DNA of 58,000 nt, from assembly GCF_000756305.1 (NCBI RefSeq), contig NZ_JRFE01000008.1, positions 6,401 to 64,400 of the forward strand, in the 5' to 3' direction. Origin of the DNA: Myxosarcina sp. GI1. GTDB lineage: Bacteria; Cyanobacteriota; Cyanobacteriia; Cyanobacteriales; Xenococcaceae. Below the pieces are notes generated by a model that did not search any database, was not told the DNA's origin, and worked only from the letters and a program-made list of their open reading frames with translations. The position numbers and the translations under genes were made by a program. The first letter of the stretch is position 1. Each line of letters starts with the position of its first letter. Shown here piece after piece: positions 43,892 to 53,262 of this stretch.

Positions 43892-45043
43892 ATGACTAAT
43901 AATCCACTTTTAGAAATCGATAACTACGGACAAAGCATTTGGATGGATAATCTCAACCGCAGTCTGATTGAGTCTGGAGAACTAAAACAGATGATTGAAG
44001 ACTACGGAATACGGGGAATTACCTCCAATCCCAGCATTTTTGAAAAAGCAATTGCTGGCAATCAAATTTACGATGCCGACATTGAAGCAGGTGTTAAAGC
44101 AGGTAAGTCGGTAAGCGAAATTTATGAGTCTTTAATCTTTGACGATATTCGCCATACTTGCGATCTGTTTCGTCCGATTTACGAACAGACGGGAGGACTC
44201 GACGGCTATGTAAGTATTGAAGTTTCTCCACGCTTAGCCAGAGATACTCCAGGTACGGTAGAAGAAGCATTACGCTTTTATCGAGCTATCGATCGCGACA
44301 ATGTAATGATTAAAATACCTGGAACACCCGAAGGTTTTCCCGCAGTGGAAAGAGTAATTTCTCAAGGTATCAATGTCAACGTTACTCTATTGTTTTCAGT
44401 AGAGAGCTATGAAAATGCTGCCTGGGCATATATTCGAGGTTTAGAAGATAGAGTGGCTAAAAACCAGCCGATTGATAAGATTGCTTCAGTCGCCAGCTTC
44501 TTTCTCAGCCGCATCGATACTAAAATCGACGATCGCATCGATGAAAGGCTAAAGAATATTGGTACAGAAAATTTAGGTGAAGAATCTCGTTTGCAGCAAA
44601 TACAAGGTAAAGTTGCGATCGCCAACGCTAAAGTAGCCTATCAAAAGCAGCAAGAAATTCTTAAAAGCGATCGCTGGCAAGCCTTGAAAGAGAAAGGCGC
44701 GAACCTACAGCGACTTTTATGGGCGAGTACCAGCACCAAAAATCCCAAATATAGTGACGTGATGTACGTCAATGAGTTGGTTGCACCCAATACGGTAAAC
44801 ACCATGCCACCCGATACTATGCAAGCCTGTGCCGACCACTGCGATCCTGCTGCTAATCGCATTGAAATTAACGTAGAAGAATCCTATCGCTTGCTGGAAA
44901 GTCTTAAAGACCCAGACGTTGAGATTGATTTAGACGAAGTGATGTACGAACTTCTCGAAGAAGGAATCGATAAATTTATCAAACCCTTTGATTCTCTGCA
45001 ACAAACTTTAGAAAGTAAAGTCAAGCAGCTATCTCCAGTTTAG
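43892..45043 (+). CDS. tal: Transaldolase
   Basis: Transaldolase moves a dihydroxyacetone unit between pentose phosphate pathway sugars. The 383-residue sequence is the longer type (TalB-like members are about 317). It shows QSIWMDNLNRSLI, GITSNPSIFEKAI (about 36-48), YVSIEVSPRLARDT and the Schiff-base Lys in VMIKIPGTPEG (about 137-147). The C-terminal 70 residues include the segment DPDVEIDLDEVMYELLEEG. In cyanobacteria it takes part in oxidative pentose phosphate flow at night. A terminator follows. Confidence 0.95.
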   Translation: MTNNPLLEIDNYGQSIWMDNLNRSLIESGELKQMIEDYGIRGITSNPSIFEKAIAGNQIYDADIEAGVKAGKSVSEIYESLIFDDIRHTCDLFRPIYEQTGGLDGYVSIEVSPRLARDTPGTVEEALRFYRAIDRDNVMIKIPGTPEGFPAVERVISQGINVNVTLLFSVESYENAAWAYIRGLEDRVAKNQPIDKIASVASFFLSRIDTKIDDRIDERLKNIGTENLGEESRLQQIQGKVAIANAKVAYQKQQEILKSDRWQALKEKGANLQRLLWASTSTKNPKYSDVMYVNELVAPNTVNTMPPDTMQACADHCDPAANRIEINVEESYRLLESLKDPDVEIDLDEVMYELLEEGIDKFIKPFDSLQQTLESKVKQLSPV

Positions 45044-45091
45044 TTTCTTTAATTTGACTGTTAAACGCAGTTAGCAAAGCAGACATTAACT

Positions 45092-45119
45092 ATCCCATCT
45101 TTACTAAAGGTGGGATTTT
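45092..45119 (+). terminator. Rho-independent terminator of tal
   Basis: Eleven-base arms atcccatcttt and aaaggtgggat (one G-U pair) enclose a three-base loop and are followed by a short T-run at 45116-45119. It stands 49 bp behind the tal stop. Confidence 0.7.
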
Positions 45120-45239
45120 GTCGATCGCCAGCTTTATCTTCTCTTGGTAAAATTAAATCGTTGAAGTTTGACTTGTTTGGAAGTATATATTCGGTAGACA
45201 AAAACCAATCGTCGCCTGTCAAATCACGCGAAAACTATC

Positions 45240-45884
45240 ATGTTATTTCAAGATCGAACCGATGCAGGACAACGGCTAGCTGAAAAGTTGACGGCGTATG
45301 CCAACAATCGTGATGTTTTGGTACTTGGTTTGGCGCGTGGTGGCGTTCCTGTTGCTTTTGAGGTTGCTAAAGCACTCGATGCACCATTAGATGTTTTTTT
45401 AGTACGTAAATTAGGCGTTCCTGGAAATAAAGAATTAGCAATGGGCGCGATCGCCAGTGGTGGCATTTGTATTTTAAATGAAAAACTAATCGCCCAAAAA
45501 AATTTAAGTAAAGAGGCAATCTCTAAAGTAATCGCTATAGAAGAACGAGAATTACTACGTCGCGAACGAGTTTACCGACACAATCGCCCTATATTAGATG
45601 TCGAAGGACGAATTATAATTTTGGTTGATGACGGTTTGGCAACTGGTGCTACTATGCGTGCTGCCGTAACCGCGATAAGACAGCAGCATCCCCAACAAAT
45701 TGTAGCTGCTGTAGCGGTATCGGCTCCCGAAACTTGCGATAAACATTTAATTGGAGCAGATCGAGTCGTCTGTGCTGAAACACCAGAGCAGTTTTTTGCC
45801 GTTGGGCTTTGCTACAAGCAGTTTTCACCCACAGAAGATGCAGAAATTATCGATCTACTGGAACGAGCAGCAGCAAGAAGTTAA
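45240..45884 (+). CDS. Phosphoribosyltransferase-domain protein
   Basis: The 214-residue type I PRTase has an N-terminal segment LGLARGGVPVAFEVAKAL, the flexible-loop KLGVPGNKELAMGAI, and the PRPP-binding signature IIILVDDGLATGATMRAA (about 124-141). Similar proteins are annotated as putative phosphoribosyl transferases of unknown base. They are cytosolic. A 9-bp tandem repeat begins 3 bp behind the stop. No purine or pyrimidine gene is close. Confidence 0.88.
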   Translation: MLFQDRTDAGQRLAEKLTAYANNRDVLVLGLARGGVPVAFEVAKALDAPLDVFLVRKLGVPGNKELAMGAIASGGICILNEKLIAQKNLSKEAISKVIAIEERELLRRERVYRHNRPILDVEGRIIILVDDGLATGATMRAAVTAIRQQHPQQIVAAVAVSAPETCDKHLIGADRVVCAETPEQFFAVGLCYKQFSPTEDAEIIDLLERAAARS

Positions 45885-45887
45885 AGA

Positions 45888-45941
45888 GTGAAAGCAGTGA
45901 AAGCAGTGAAAGCAGTGAAAGCAGTGAAAGCAGTGAAAACA
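45888..45941. repeat. Six tandem copies of the 9-mer gtgaaagca
   Basis: Five exact units and a sixth with one change (gtgaaaaca) follow the phosphoribosyltransferase stop directly. The 9-bp period is divisible by three, unlike the 7-bp repeats elsewhere. Confidence 0.9.
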
Positions 45942-46025
45942 GAAAATGTTGATACAAACTTTTTTTTGTTTTCACGCTCTACGAACATTGAAACATTAAT
46001 ATTTAACAATAAGTAGTTAAACTTT

Positions 46026-46081
46026 ATTGTTCATTGCTGACTGCTCATTGCTCATTGCTCATTGTTCATTGCTCACTGTTC
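46026..46081. repeat. Heptamer repeats overlapping the M1 aminopeptidase stop
   Basis: Seven or so units of the attgctc family run up to 46081. The minus-strand stop TGA of the aminopeptidase gene (46075-46073) lies in the last unit. Confidence 0.8.
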
Positions 46082-48655
46082 TTTTGCTTCTAATTTTTCC
46101 AAACGACTTTTCAATTCCTGATTATCTTGTTTGAGCAAATCGAGTTCTTGGCGTAACTCTTTAACTGCCTTATCCGAACCCAAATTTTTCTGCACTTTGG
46201 TAACGGCTTCTTCTGCCCTACGGCGTACCCTACCATCGGGAGTTTGTGCTGCCAGGGCATTGAGAATCGCGATCGCGCCAGAAGTTTCCATCTGACTCAA
46301 AGCCGAAACTACTGCTACTTGAGTTAAAAAGAAAGATTCCCCCGCAATGGCTTCTAAGCGTTCTAAAATTGCCCCAACTTTGTCGGGTGTTTGACCCGTA
46401 GAAACCGTACCCAAAGAACGAATTGCCGCGAGTCTTAAAGGCTGCGGTACATCAGGTTTGGTGTATTCGCTAATAATATCTACCGCTTCGGGAACGGTTT
46501 TCATTTTGCTCAAGCCAGCGATCGCGCCTGAACGTACTACTTCATTCCAACCTCCACGATTTTCTAAGACTTGTTGCAGTAGGGAAATTGCCTCAGACTG
46601 TTTTTCTTTGAGATTACCTGCTACCATTCCCCCTATGCTACGAGCGCAGGCAGCTTCAGTGTAGTAACTGGCATCACCTTTATTTAGGCATTGGGCGATC
46701 GTGTTGTAGCAAGAAGCATTCTTAAAATTACTCAAAGCTTCGATAACGGCGCGACGCACCCTGGCATCGGCATCATTTAGCCCAGACATTAAAGTTTCGG
46801 TAGCCTGGTCGAGTTTAATTTTACCGAGTTGTTTGGCAACTTCTACCCTTACACCCCAGAAGCGATCGCTTTTCAGAGCTTTACCTAAAGCTTTGACTAT
46901 TTCCAAACCGCCTTTTTTAGTAAGTGCTGCGGCAGCATAGATACGAGAAATCGGATCGGGGTCGTGTTGCAGTTGATTTTTAAGTTCGGTAACGGGATAC
47001 TGTAAATTGACGGTTTTTAGCCAGTTATTGTCTACATCAAAGCTAATAAAGTCGGGTTTTTTGTCTAAAGGAAAATAGAAGCTTTGCTCTTTTTGATGGA
47101 TGCGGAGGCTAAAAGGTTGTAGTTTTGGTTTTTTATCGCCAATATAGCCAAAAGCAAGTGAAATTTTAAGATCGAATAGTTCGCTGTTGCTACCCGAAAG
47201 TTCTTTTTTAGCCTGTTCTTGAGTTACGGTTATACAGGCTAAATTGCTATCCCCATCCCAACTATAGGCTACTTTAAAATCGGGATGACCGCCGCGAAAG
47301 ACATAGCGATCGAATAAAGGTGATAAATTATAGCCAGTGGCTTTGTCGATCGCCCGCAATAAATCTATGGTTTCTACTGTCCGATGGGCATTGTCGTTTA
47401 CAAAAGTTTGAATGGCTTTATCGAATAGTTCATCTCCCAATACTGCGCGAATCATGTGATAGACGCAGGCACCTTTTTCATAGAGATGGCGATCGTAAAG
47501 TTCGATCGCCTCGCGATAGACGTTAGTAACAATGGGACGACGATAGCGCGAACTGTCTTCTTCGATATAGGTACGGGCTTCATTTAACAGATAATAAGCC
47601 GCGTCGTCTTTGCCGTATTCGGCTTCCGTCCAAAAAACTTCGGCATAAGAAGCCATACCCTCTTTAATCCAGGCGTGCGACCAGTGTTTGATTACTACCA
47701 AGTCGCCAAACCATTGATGCGCTAATTCGTGCAACACCAAACTTTCCGTACGCATATTGTCGATCTTTGCCCGTTCGTCTAACAAACAGCGATCGGTAAG
47801 CAGAGTAGTGGAAGTATTCTCCATCCCGCCAAAGATAAAATCATCAACGCAAACTTGAGCGTATTTGGGATAGGGATAGTCATAGCCGTATTTCTTAGAG
47901 AGAAACTCGACCATGCGCGGCGTTTTTTCCATGCTGCGTTTGCCATCTGCCTCTCGTCCTTTCTCTACGTAATAGTTAACGGGAATATCGCGCCATTTAT
48001 CTTTAATCTCGGCAAAGTCTCCTACCGCCAAAGTCATTAGATAAGTAGGATGAACCTGCTGTTGGTGCCAGTGATAGATCTTGTCTTTGCCGACAGTTTC
48101 GGTGTTGACTAATTCCCCGTTGGATACTGCCATGTATTCTTGGGGAACGCGGACGCGAATTTCGGAGGTAGCTAACTGTCCTGGATAGTCAAAGCAGGGA
48201 AACCAAAACCTGGAGTCCTCATCCTCTCCCTGCGTCCATACCTGAGTGGGTTTGTTGGGATAGTGTTCGGTAGGGCTGATAAAGTAAAGTCCTCGTTGTG
48301 GCTGTTCTACTTTATAGGCGATCGCTACTTTTACTGCTTCGGTAGTGGTCGGTTGGGATAAGTCAATCTTTATTTGTTCGCCGTCATAGTCAAAATTCTG
48401 ACTTACTTCATCGACTAAAACCGATTCGATTTCTAAATCTACTGCATCGAGAGTTAGCTGTTCGATACCAGAACGTATTGGAGTTATAGTAATGGTACAG
48501 GTTCCCGCAAAACTTTTCTGGGGTATATCTAACTCCAAATCTAATTTAATATGATTTACCTGTCCTGGGCGATCGGGATTATAGTGCGGTTTTGCCCCTG
48601 GGAGTTCAAAAGAGGGACGTTCTTCAACATCAAAATAAGAATAATTGTGCGACAT
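46073..48655 (-). CDS. M1 family aminopeptidase with C-terminal HEAT repeats
   Basis: The 860-residue zinc metallopeptidase has the substrate-binding GGMENTST (about 277-284), zinc motif LHELAHQWFGDLV (about 307-319) and the third ligand in WIKEGMASYAEVFW (about 331-344). After about residue 555 alpha-helical HEAT-type repeats (PISRIYAAAALTKKGGLEIV and others) replace the usual C-terminal domain, as in the TAF2-like/M1 group. A coiled coil (about 825-858) ends the protein. It is predicted cytosolic and removes N-terminal residues from peptides. The start ATG lacks a strong ribosome site. Confidence 0.94.
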   Translation of the reverse strand: MSHNYSYFDVEERPSFELPGAKPHYNPDRPGQVNHIKLDLELDIPQKSFAGTCTITITPIRSGIEQLTLDAVDLEIESVLVDEVSQNFDYDGEQIKIDLSQPTTTEAVKVAIAYKVEQPQRGLYFISPTEHYPNKPTQVWTQGEDEDSRFWFPCFDYPGQLATSEIRVRVPQEYMAVSNGELVNTETVGKDKIYHWHQQQVHPTYLMTLAVGDFAEIKDKWRDIPVNYYVEKGREADGKRSMEKTPRMVEFLSKKYGYDYPYPKYAQVCVDDFIFGGMENTSTTLLTDRCLLDERAKIDNMRTESLVLHELAHQWFGDLVVIKHWSHAWIKEGMASYAEVFWTEAEYGKDDAAYYLLNEARTYIEEDSSRYRRPIVTNVYREAIELYDRHLYEKGACVYHMIRAVLGDELFDKAIQTFVNDNAHRTVETIDLLRAIDKATGYNLSPLFDRYVFRGGHPDFKVAYSWDGDSNLACITVTQEQAKKELSGSNSELFDLKISLAFGYIGDKKPKLQPFSLRIHQKEQSFYFPLDKKPDFISFDVDNNWLKTVNLQYPVTELKNQLQHDPDPISRIYAAAALTKKGGLEIVKALGKALKSDRFWGVRVEVAKQLGKIKLDQATETLMSGLNDADARVRRAVIEALSNFKNASCYNTIAQCLNKGDASYYTEAACARSIGGMVAGNLKEKQSEAISLLQQVLENRGGWNEVVRSGAIAGLSKMKTVPEAVDIISEYTKPDVPQPLRLAAIRSLGTVSTGQTPDKVGAILERLEAIAGESFFLTQVAVVSALSQMETSGAIAILNALAAQTPDGRVRRRAEEAVTKVQKNLGSDKAVKELRQELDLLKQDNQELKSRLEKLEAKEQ

Positions 48656-48822
48656 AAATATTTAGGCAATTTTTATTAGAGCTACTGCTTATAAAGATAT
48701 CGAGTAAACCAGTTCGATTGCTACGTACTAATAAATTGACTTTTATACAATTTTGTTTACCTACTAATATTTGATATAGAGCCAAAACAATTTTGGTCAT
48801 CTAGTTTGCACTGGTATCCGCA

Positions 48823-51800
48823 ATGGTAAAGTCCGCTCGAACAGTTTTGCTCGTCGCTGGTGTGGGAGATGTTAAAGAGTACCAGCACTCGTTACAGCAA
48901 GATGATAAATCTGAGTATCGCTTTTTAAGCGCATCATCTGACGAGCAAATTTTAGCTCTGTGCCAGACAGATCGGATCGATATTATTATTTTAGAGTCCG
49001 ATCGCCCAGAGTCCTCTGGCTTGGAAGTACTAAAATGGCTCAAAACTCAGATGGGGCAAAGTTGTCCGCCAATTATCGCTATCGGTATTGACGATGCAGA
49101 AATAGCCGTACTCTTTCTCAAAGCAGGGGCGGCAGACTACTTAATAAAAGAGCGAATTACCCCAGATAAACTCTGCAACTCTTTGCAAGGGGCGATGGAG
49201 CAATCCACCAGCGAAGCGATCGCCAACAGTACGAGTCAGACACAGCAGCGTTCGGAAAGGCAAATTGAAAGTGGATTTAATTTTCAGGCGATCGAGAATT
49301 TGCCAGTCGGAGCAGTGTTTGTTGTCGATCGCGATCTGCGCTATTTACTTGCCGAAGGCGAAGCTCTTTACACTGCGGGATTTAAACCCGAAGATCTGGT
49401 TGGGCGCACAATTTTTGAGGCACTTCCCCCCGAATTAACCAGCAAATATGAGGAATTATATCGTCAGGTTCTAGCAGGGAAGACATTCTCCTGGGAACAC
49501 AACGCTCATGGCTCTACCTATATCTCTCGTGGAACTCCCCTAAGTGACTCACAGGGTGAGATTTATGCCGTGCTTGCGGTTTCTTACGACATCAGCGAGC
49601 GCAAACAAGCTGAAGCAGTCTTGAAGGCAGACCTTGAAGCTACACAATTGCTGCACGATTTAAGCACGCGACTGGTTACTGAAAATAATATTCAGGTGCT
49701 TTACGACGAAATTGTGGCAACGGCAATTGCTCTAACGAAAGCCGATGCGGGAACGATACAAATTTTGGATGAAGAAACCGAAGATCTTCTGCTACTAGCA
49801 ACTCAAGGTTTTGAGCGCACCATGACCGAACATTTCTATCGCGTCAACGCCAATTCCCAGACTCCTTGTGGCATTGCCCTGGCAGAGGGCGATCGCACTT
49901 TTATAGATTTCGATGTGCCAGCCAGCGAAGACCCCGATGGCTCGCTGCGAATGCACCTAGAAGCGGGATTTTATTCGTCGCAGTCAACCCCCCTAATCTC
50001 CCGTTCGGGTAAACCCATCGGGATGTTTTCAACTCATTGGTGCAAACACCACCGACCGACAGAGCGCGAATTACAGTTTCTCGATTTACTGGCGCGTCAA
50101 GCTGCCGATGAGATCGAACGGTGGCAAATTAAAACAGCCCTACACGAGAGCGAAACAAAATTTCGCTTATTAGTCACTGCTGGCTCGGATCTAATCTACA
50201 AAATGAGTGCAGATTGGCATGAGATGTATAGCCTCGAAGGCAAAAACTTCCTTGTCAGTACCAAGCACTCAAGCCAAACCTGGATAGAAACCTATATTCC
50301 CAAACAAGAGCGATCGCTGGTATGGGCTACCATTCAAGAATCAATCCGAACCAAGAGTCAGTTTGAGTTAGAACATCGAGTTATTCAACAGAATGGCAAG
50401 ATCGGCTGGACGTTCTCGCGTGCCATCCCCATGCTGAACGAGCAAGGTGAAATTATTGAGTGGTTCGGAGCAGCCAGTAATATCACCGAGCGCAAACAAG
50501 CCGAAGCAGCTTTACGGGAATTGGAAATTCAACGAGTTCGAGAACAAGCAGAGCGGGAAAAAGAACGCGATCGTGCCGAAAACCTAGCAGAACTCGATCG
50601 CGCCAAAACTATTTTTTTTAGTAATATCAGTCATGAATTCCGTACTCCCCTGACCTTATTACTCGCTCCTTTAGAAGATGCCTTAAAAGATCTCAACTAT
50701 CCCCTACCCGAACCACAACGAGAACGGCTACAGTTAGCACATTGTAACAGTTTACGCCTACTTAAATTGGTAAATACTCTGCTGGATTTTTCCCGCGTGG
50801 AAGCAGGACGACTGCAAGCCAACTACGAACCTACAGATTTAGCTACTTATACGGCAGAACTGGCAAGCACCTTTCGTTCGGCGATCGAGGATGGAGGATT
50901 AGAATTTGTGGTCGATTGTCCCCCCTTACCAAAGTTGGTTTATATAGATCGTTCGATGTGGGAAAAAATTGTTTTGAATCTGCTTTCTAATGCCTTTAAA
51001 TTTACCCAAGAGGGAACTATTGTTGTTTCTTTGCAAGCCACTCCAGAAGATCGAGTACAACTAATCGTTAGGGATACGGGGATCGGAATTGATGTTGAAG
51101 AATTACCTCATGTTTTCGATCGCTTTTATCAAATTCAGGGAAGACAGGGACGTAGTTCTGAAGGGTCGGGTATTGGTTTATCTCTGGTACGAGAACTGGT
51201 GAAACTTCAAGGGGGTGAAATTGAGGTGAGCAGCGAAGTCGATCGCGGTACGACCTTTACCGTGACAATTCCTCTAGGAAAAGAGCATTTATCTGGCAAC
51301 CCCTTACAGCAAAACGAAACTAAGTCCCCAACAGATATTCCCACCCCAACTTCTACAGCGAGAACCGCTAATTCCATTGTGGCAGAAGCTCAACGCTGGC
51401 TACCACAAGAAGAAATAACCCTGTCTTCCGAGCTTCCCACTACCAACAGTAAGAGAGGGCGCATTCCGATCGTGGATGATAATGCAGATTTGCAAAACTA
51501 TCTCCAAAAATTATTAAGCCCAGATTACCAGGTGGCAACCGCTAATAATGGATTGGCTGCCCTGAACAAAATTCGCGAAGCGGTTGAAGAAAATGATAGT
51601 AGCAATAGGTACGATCTAATACTGGCGGACATCATGATGCCAGAGATGGATGGATTTGAGTTACTGCGATCGCTCAGAGCCGATCCTAATACTCAAGAAA
51701 TACCAATTATTTTACTTTCCGCTCGTGCAGGGGAAGAATCGCGGGTGGAAGGGTTGGCTGCTGGTGCAGATGACTATTTAATCAAACCTTTTTCGCCACG

Positions 51801-52623
51801 TGAGCTATTAGCGCGAGTTAATAGCCACTTAAACTTAGTCCAAATGCGTCGGGAAGCAATTCACCGCGAACGAGCGATGCAAGAAATGCACGAACAGAAC
51901 AAAATTTTAGAATATCGAGTGCGAGAACGTACCGCTCGACTAAAAGCCATCAACCAAGAGTTGGAAGCGTTTTCTTATTCGGTTTCCCACGATTTGCAAA
52001 CGCCCCTACACTATATCAGTAGCTTTGCCAAAAAGCTGCAAGCAAAACTCAACTCAAAACTCGACCCTACTAATAAAAGGTATTTTAAGATCGTCGTGCA
52101 ATCTGCCGAACAGTCTCAACAAATGGTGCATAGTCTGCTGGAATTTTCGCGCCTGGGACAGGCACCACTACGCCTTGTCCGAGTGCCGATGGGTATATTG
52201 GTGCAGTTGGTACAACAGCAACTAGAATTAGAGATAGAGGAACGAGTCGTGCATTGGCAAATCGAGCCACTACCAGAAGTGCTAGGAGATCCAACTTTGC
52301 TGCGGTTGGTGCTGCAAAACTTAATGTCTAATGCGATTAAGTACACTAGCGATCGCACCGAAGCTGAAATTACCATTGGTAGTAGCAAAAGCAATGGCGA
52401 AATCGTTTTTTTTGTTAAAGACAATGGAGTAGGGTTTGACATGGAATACCACGATCGGCTTTTCGAGCTTTTTCAACGCCTGCATTCTCAAGAGCAGTTT
52501 GCAGGAACTGGCGTGGGACTCGCTCAGGTAAAAAGGATCGTTCATCGTCACGGCGGACGCGTTTGGGCTGAAGGTGAGGTAGGTCGCGGCGCAACGTTTT
52601 ACTTTTCAGTGGGTAGTGAGTAA
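48823..52623 (+). CDS. Double hybrid sensor histidine kinase (pseudo-REC-PAS-GAF-PAS-HK-REC-HK)
   Basis: The 1266-residue protein has, in order: a receiver-like domain (5-120) whose phosphoacceptor Asp is replaced by Glu58 (IIILESDRPESSG); PAS (about 155-262); GAF (about 285-435); PAS (about 447-560); a HisKA with SNISHEFRTPLTLL (His about 605) and HATPase with NLLSNAFKFTQ; a canonical receiver with LILADIMMPEMDG (about 885-1005); and a second HisKA SYSVSHDLQTPLHYI (about 1050) with HATPase NLMSNAIKYTSD and GTGVGLAQVKR. No membrane helix is seen, so sensing is cytosolic. The stop lies in an STRR. Downstream partners are not in the window. Confidence 0.93.
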   Translation: MVKSARTVLLVAGVGDVKEYQHSLQQDDKSEYRFLSASSDEQILALCQTDRIDIIILESDRPESSGLEVLKWLKTQMGQSCPPIIAIGIDDAEIAVLFLKAGAADYLIKERITPDKLCNSLQGAMEQSTSEAIANSTSQTQQRSERQIESGFNFQAIENLPVGAVFVVDRDLRYLLAEGEALYTAGFKPEDLVGRTIFEALPPELTSKYEELYRQVLAGKTFSWEHNAHGSTYISRGTPLSDSQGEIYAVLAVSYDISERKQAEAVLKADLEATQLLHDLSTRLVTENNIQVLYDEIVATAIALTKADAGTIQILDEETEDLLLLATQGFERTMTEHFYRVNANSQTPCGIALAEGDRTFIDFDVPASEDPDGSLRMHLEAGFYSSQSTPLISRSGKPIGMFSTHWCKHHRPTERELQFLDLLARQAADEIERWQIKTALHESETKFRLLVTAGSDLIYKMSADWHEMYSLEGKNFLVSTKHSSQTWIETYIPKQERSLVWATIQESIRTKSQFELEHRVIQQNGKIGWTFSRAIPMLNEQGEIIEWFGAASNITERKQAEAALRELEIQRVREQAEREKERDRAENLAELDRAKTIFFSNISHEFRTPLTLLLAPLEDALKDLNYPLPEPQRERLQLAHCNSLRLLKLVNTLLDFSRVEAGRLQANYEPTDLATYTAELASTFRSAIEDGGLEFVVDCPPLPKLVYIDRSMWEKIVLNLLSNAFKFTQEGTIVVSLQATPEDRVQLIVRDTGIGIDVEELPHVFDRFYQIQGRQGRSSEGSGIGLSLVRELVKLQGGEIEVSSEVDRGTTFTVTIPLGKEHLSGNPLQQNETKSPTDIPTPTSTARTANSIVAEAQRWLPQEEITLSSELPTTNSKRGRIPIVDDNADLQNYLQKLLSPDYQVATANNGLAALNKIREAVEENDSSNRYDLILADIMMPEMDGFELLRSLRADPNTQEIPIILLSARAGEESRVEGLAAGADDYLIKPFSPRELLARVNSHLNLVQMRREAIHRERAMQEMHEQNKILEYRVRERTARLKAINQELEAFSYSVSHDLQTPLHYISSFAKKLQAKLNSKLDPTNKRYFKIVVQSAEQSQQMVHSLLEFSRLGQAPLRLVRVPMGILVQLVQQQLELEIEERVVHWQIEPLPEVLGDPTLLRLVLQNLMSNAIKYTSDRTEAEITIGSSKSNGEIVFFVKDNGVGFDMEYHDRLFELFQRLHSQEQFAGTGVGLAQVKRIVHRHGGRVWAEGEVGRGATFYFSVGSE

Positions 52624-52649
52624 TGGGTAATGGGTATTGGTTATTGGTG
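52614..52649. repeat. Heptameric repeat (gggtaat) at the kinase stop
   Basis: Degenerate 7-mers gtgggta, gtgagta, atgggta, atgggta, ttggtta cover the last codons (VGSE) and TAA of the kinase gene and continue behind it. Confidence 0.75.
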
Positions 52650-52764
52650 ACAAGTTAAGAAAAAGTACAAGTTGTCAAATGCAGTCAAGTTATGGAGTGT
52701 TGGAATTTTAAACGGGGTAGTAAATATCAATTTTGTCCTCCAGAGCGCTCGAATCGTAAGTTAA

Positions 52765-53157
52765 ATGGCACACTCACAAAAAAGCATCAGAGACCACGCC
52801 AGAAATAGAACTCATCCCAATATAGATAATAAAGTAATTGCTCAACAGCTAGAGGATTTGGTCAAACCCTGTGTTTACAATCAGTTAGCTTACTATCGTT
52901 CATTAGGGATGAGAGAGAGAATTTTGGGTTTGCCGTTGATGCTAGCAGCAGTATTAACTCAGGTTTGGTGACAAGTGCCATCAGTCAGAGAACTGAATCG
53001 AATGCTCGCTCGTGAAAATCTTCTATGGGTCAAAGCAACCTGTGTATCACAGCAAGCTCTATCTCAAAGACTGTTAACTTTTCCTGCCGAAGTGTTTGAA
53101 CGGGTTTTGAGTCAATCATCACATCATCGAGATGAACGCTGGAGCGTTCCGAGAAGA
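52765..53157 (+). pseudogene. IS4-like transposase N-terminus, interrupted by TGA and by an intron
   Basis: The frame from ATG 52765 reads as the N-terminus of a cyanobacterial DDE transposase: DLVKPCVYNQLAYYRSLGMR and AAVLTQVW, then TGA 52969, then in the same frame VPSVRELNRMLARENLLWVK and FPAEVFERVL. The TGA is likely a mutated Arg or Trp codon. After about 53157 the transposase frame is lost, where the 3' end of a minus-strand group II intron begins. No catalytic DDE region is present in the window; the other half should lie beyond 58000. Left terminal inverted repeats could not be fixed. Confidence 0.8.
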
Positions 53158-53194
53158 GTCGAGGAGGATGTTTCCATCGCTCCCCTCTCGTCCG

Positions 53195-53228
53195 AAACCG
53201 TGCGTGATAGTTTCCCATCACACGGCTA
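53195..53228 (-). ncRNA. Domain V of the outer group II intron
   Basis: Minus-strand sequence gtagccgtgtgatgggaaac, then tatcacgcacggttt, folds as the 34-nt catalytic hairpin: outer pairing ccgtgtgat/atcacgcacgg with a ggaaac loop region (GNRA-like). It matches group II intron domain V. It stands 35 bp behind the IEP stop at 53263, as expected. Confidence 0.88.
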
Positions 53229-53262
53229 CTCAAATGTATCCACTTTGTCATTAACTGACTTC

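Noticed and set aside
52647-52659. 13-base gtgacaagttaag shared with 43821-43833 (inverse), as possible IS ends
   Set aside because: A 13-base match is expected many times by chance in 58 kb, and the similarity does not extend. It cannot fix IS boundaries.
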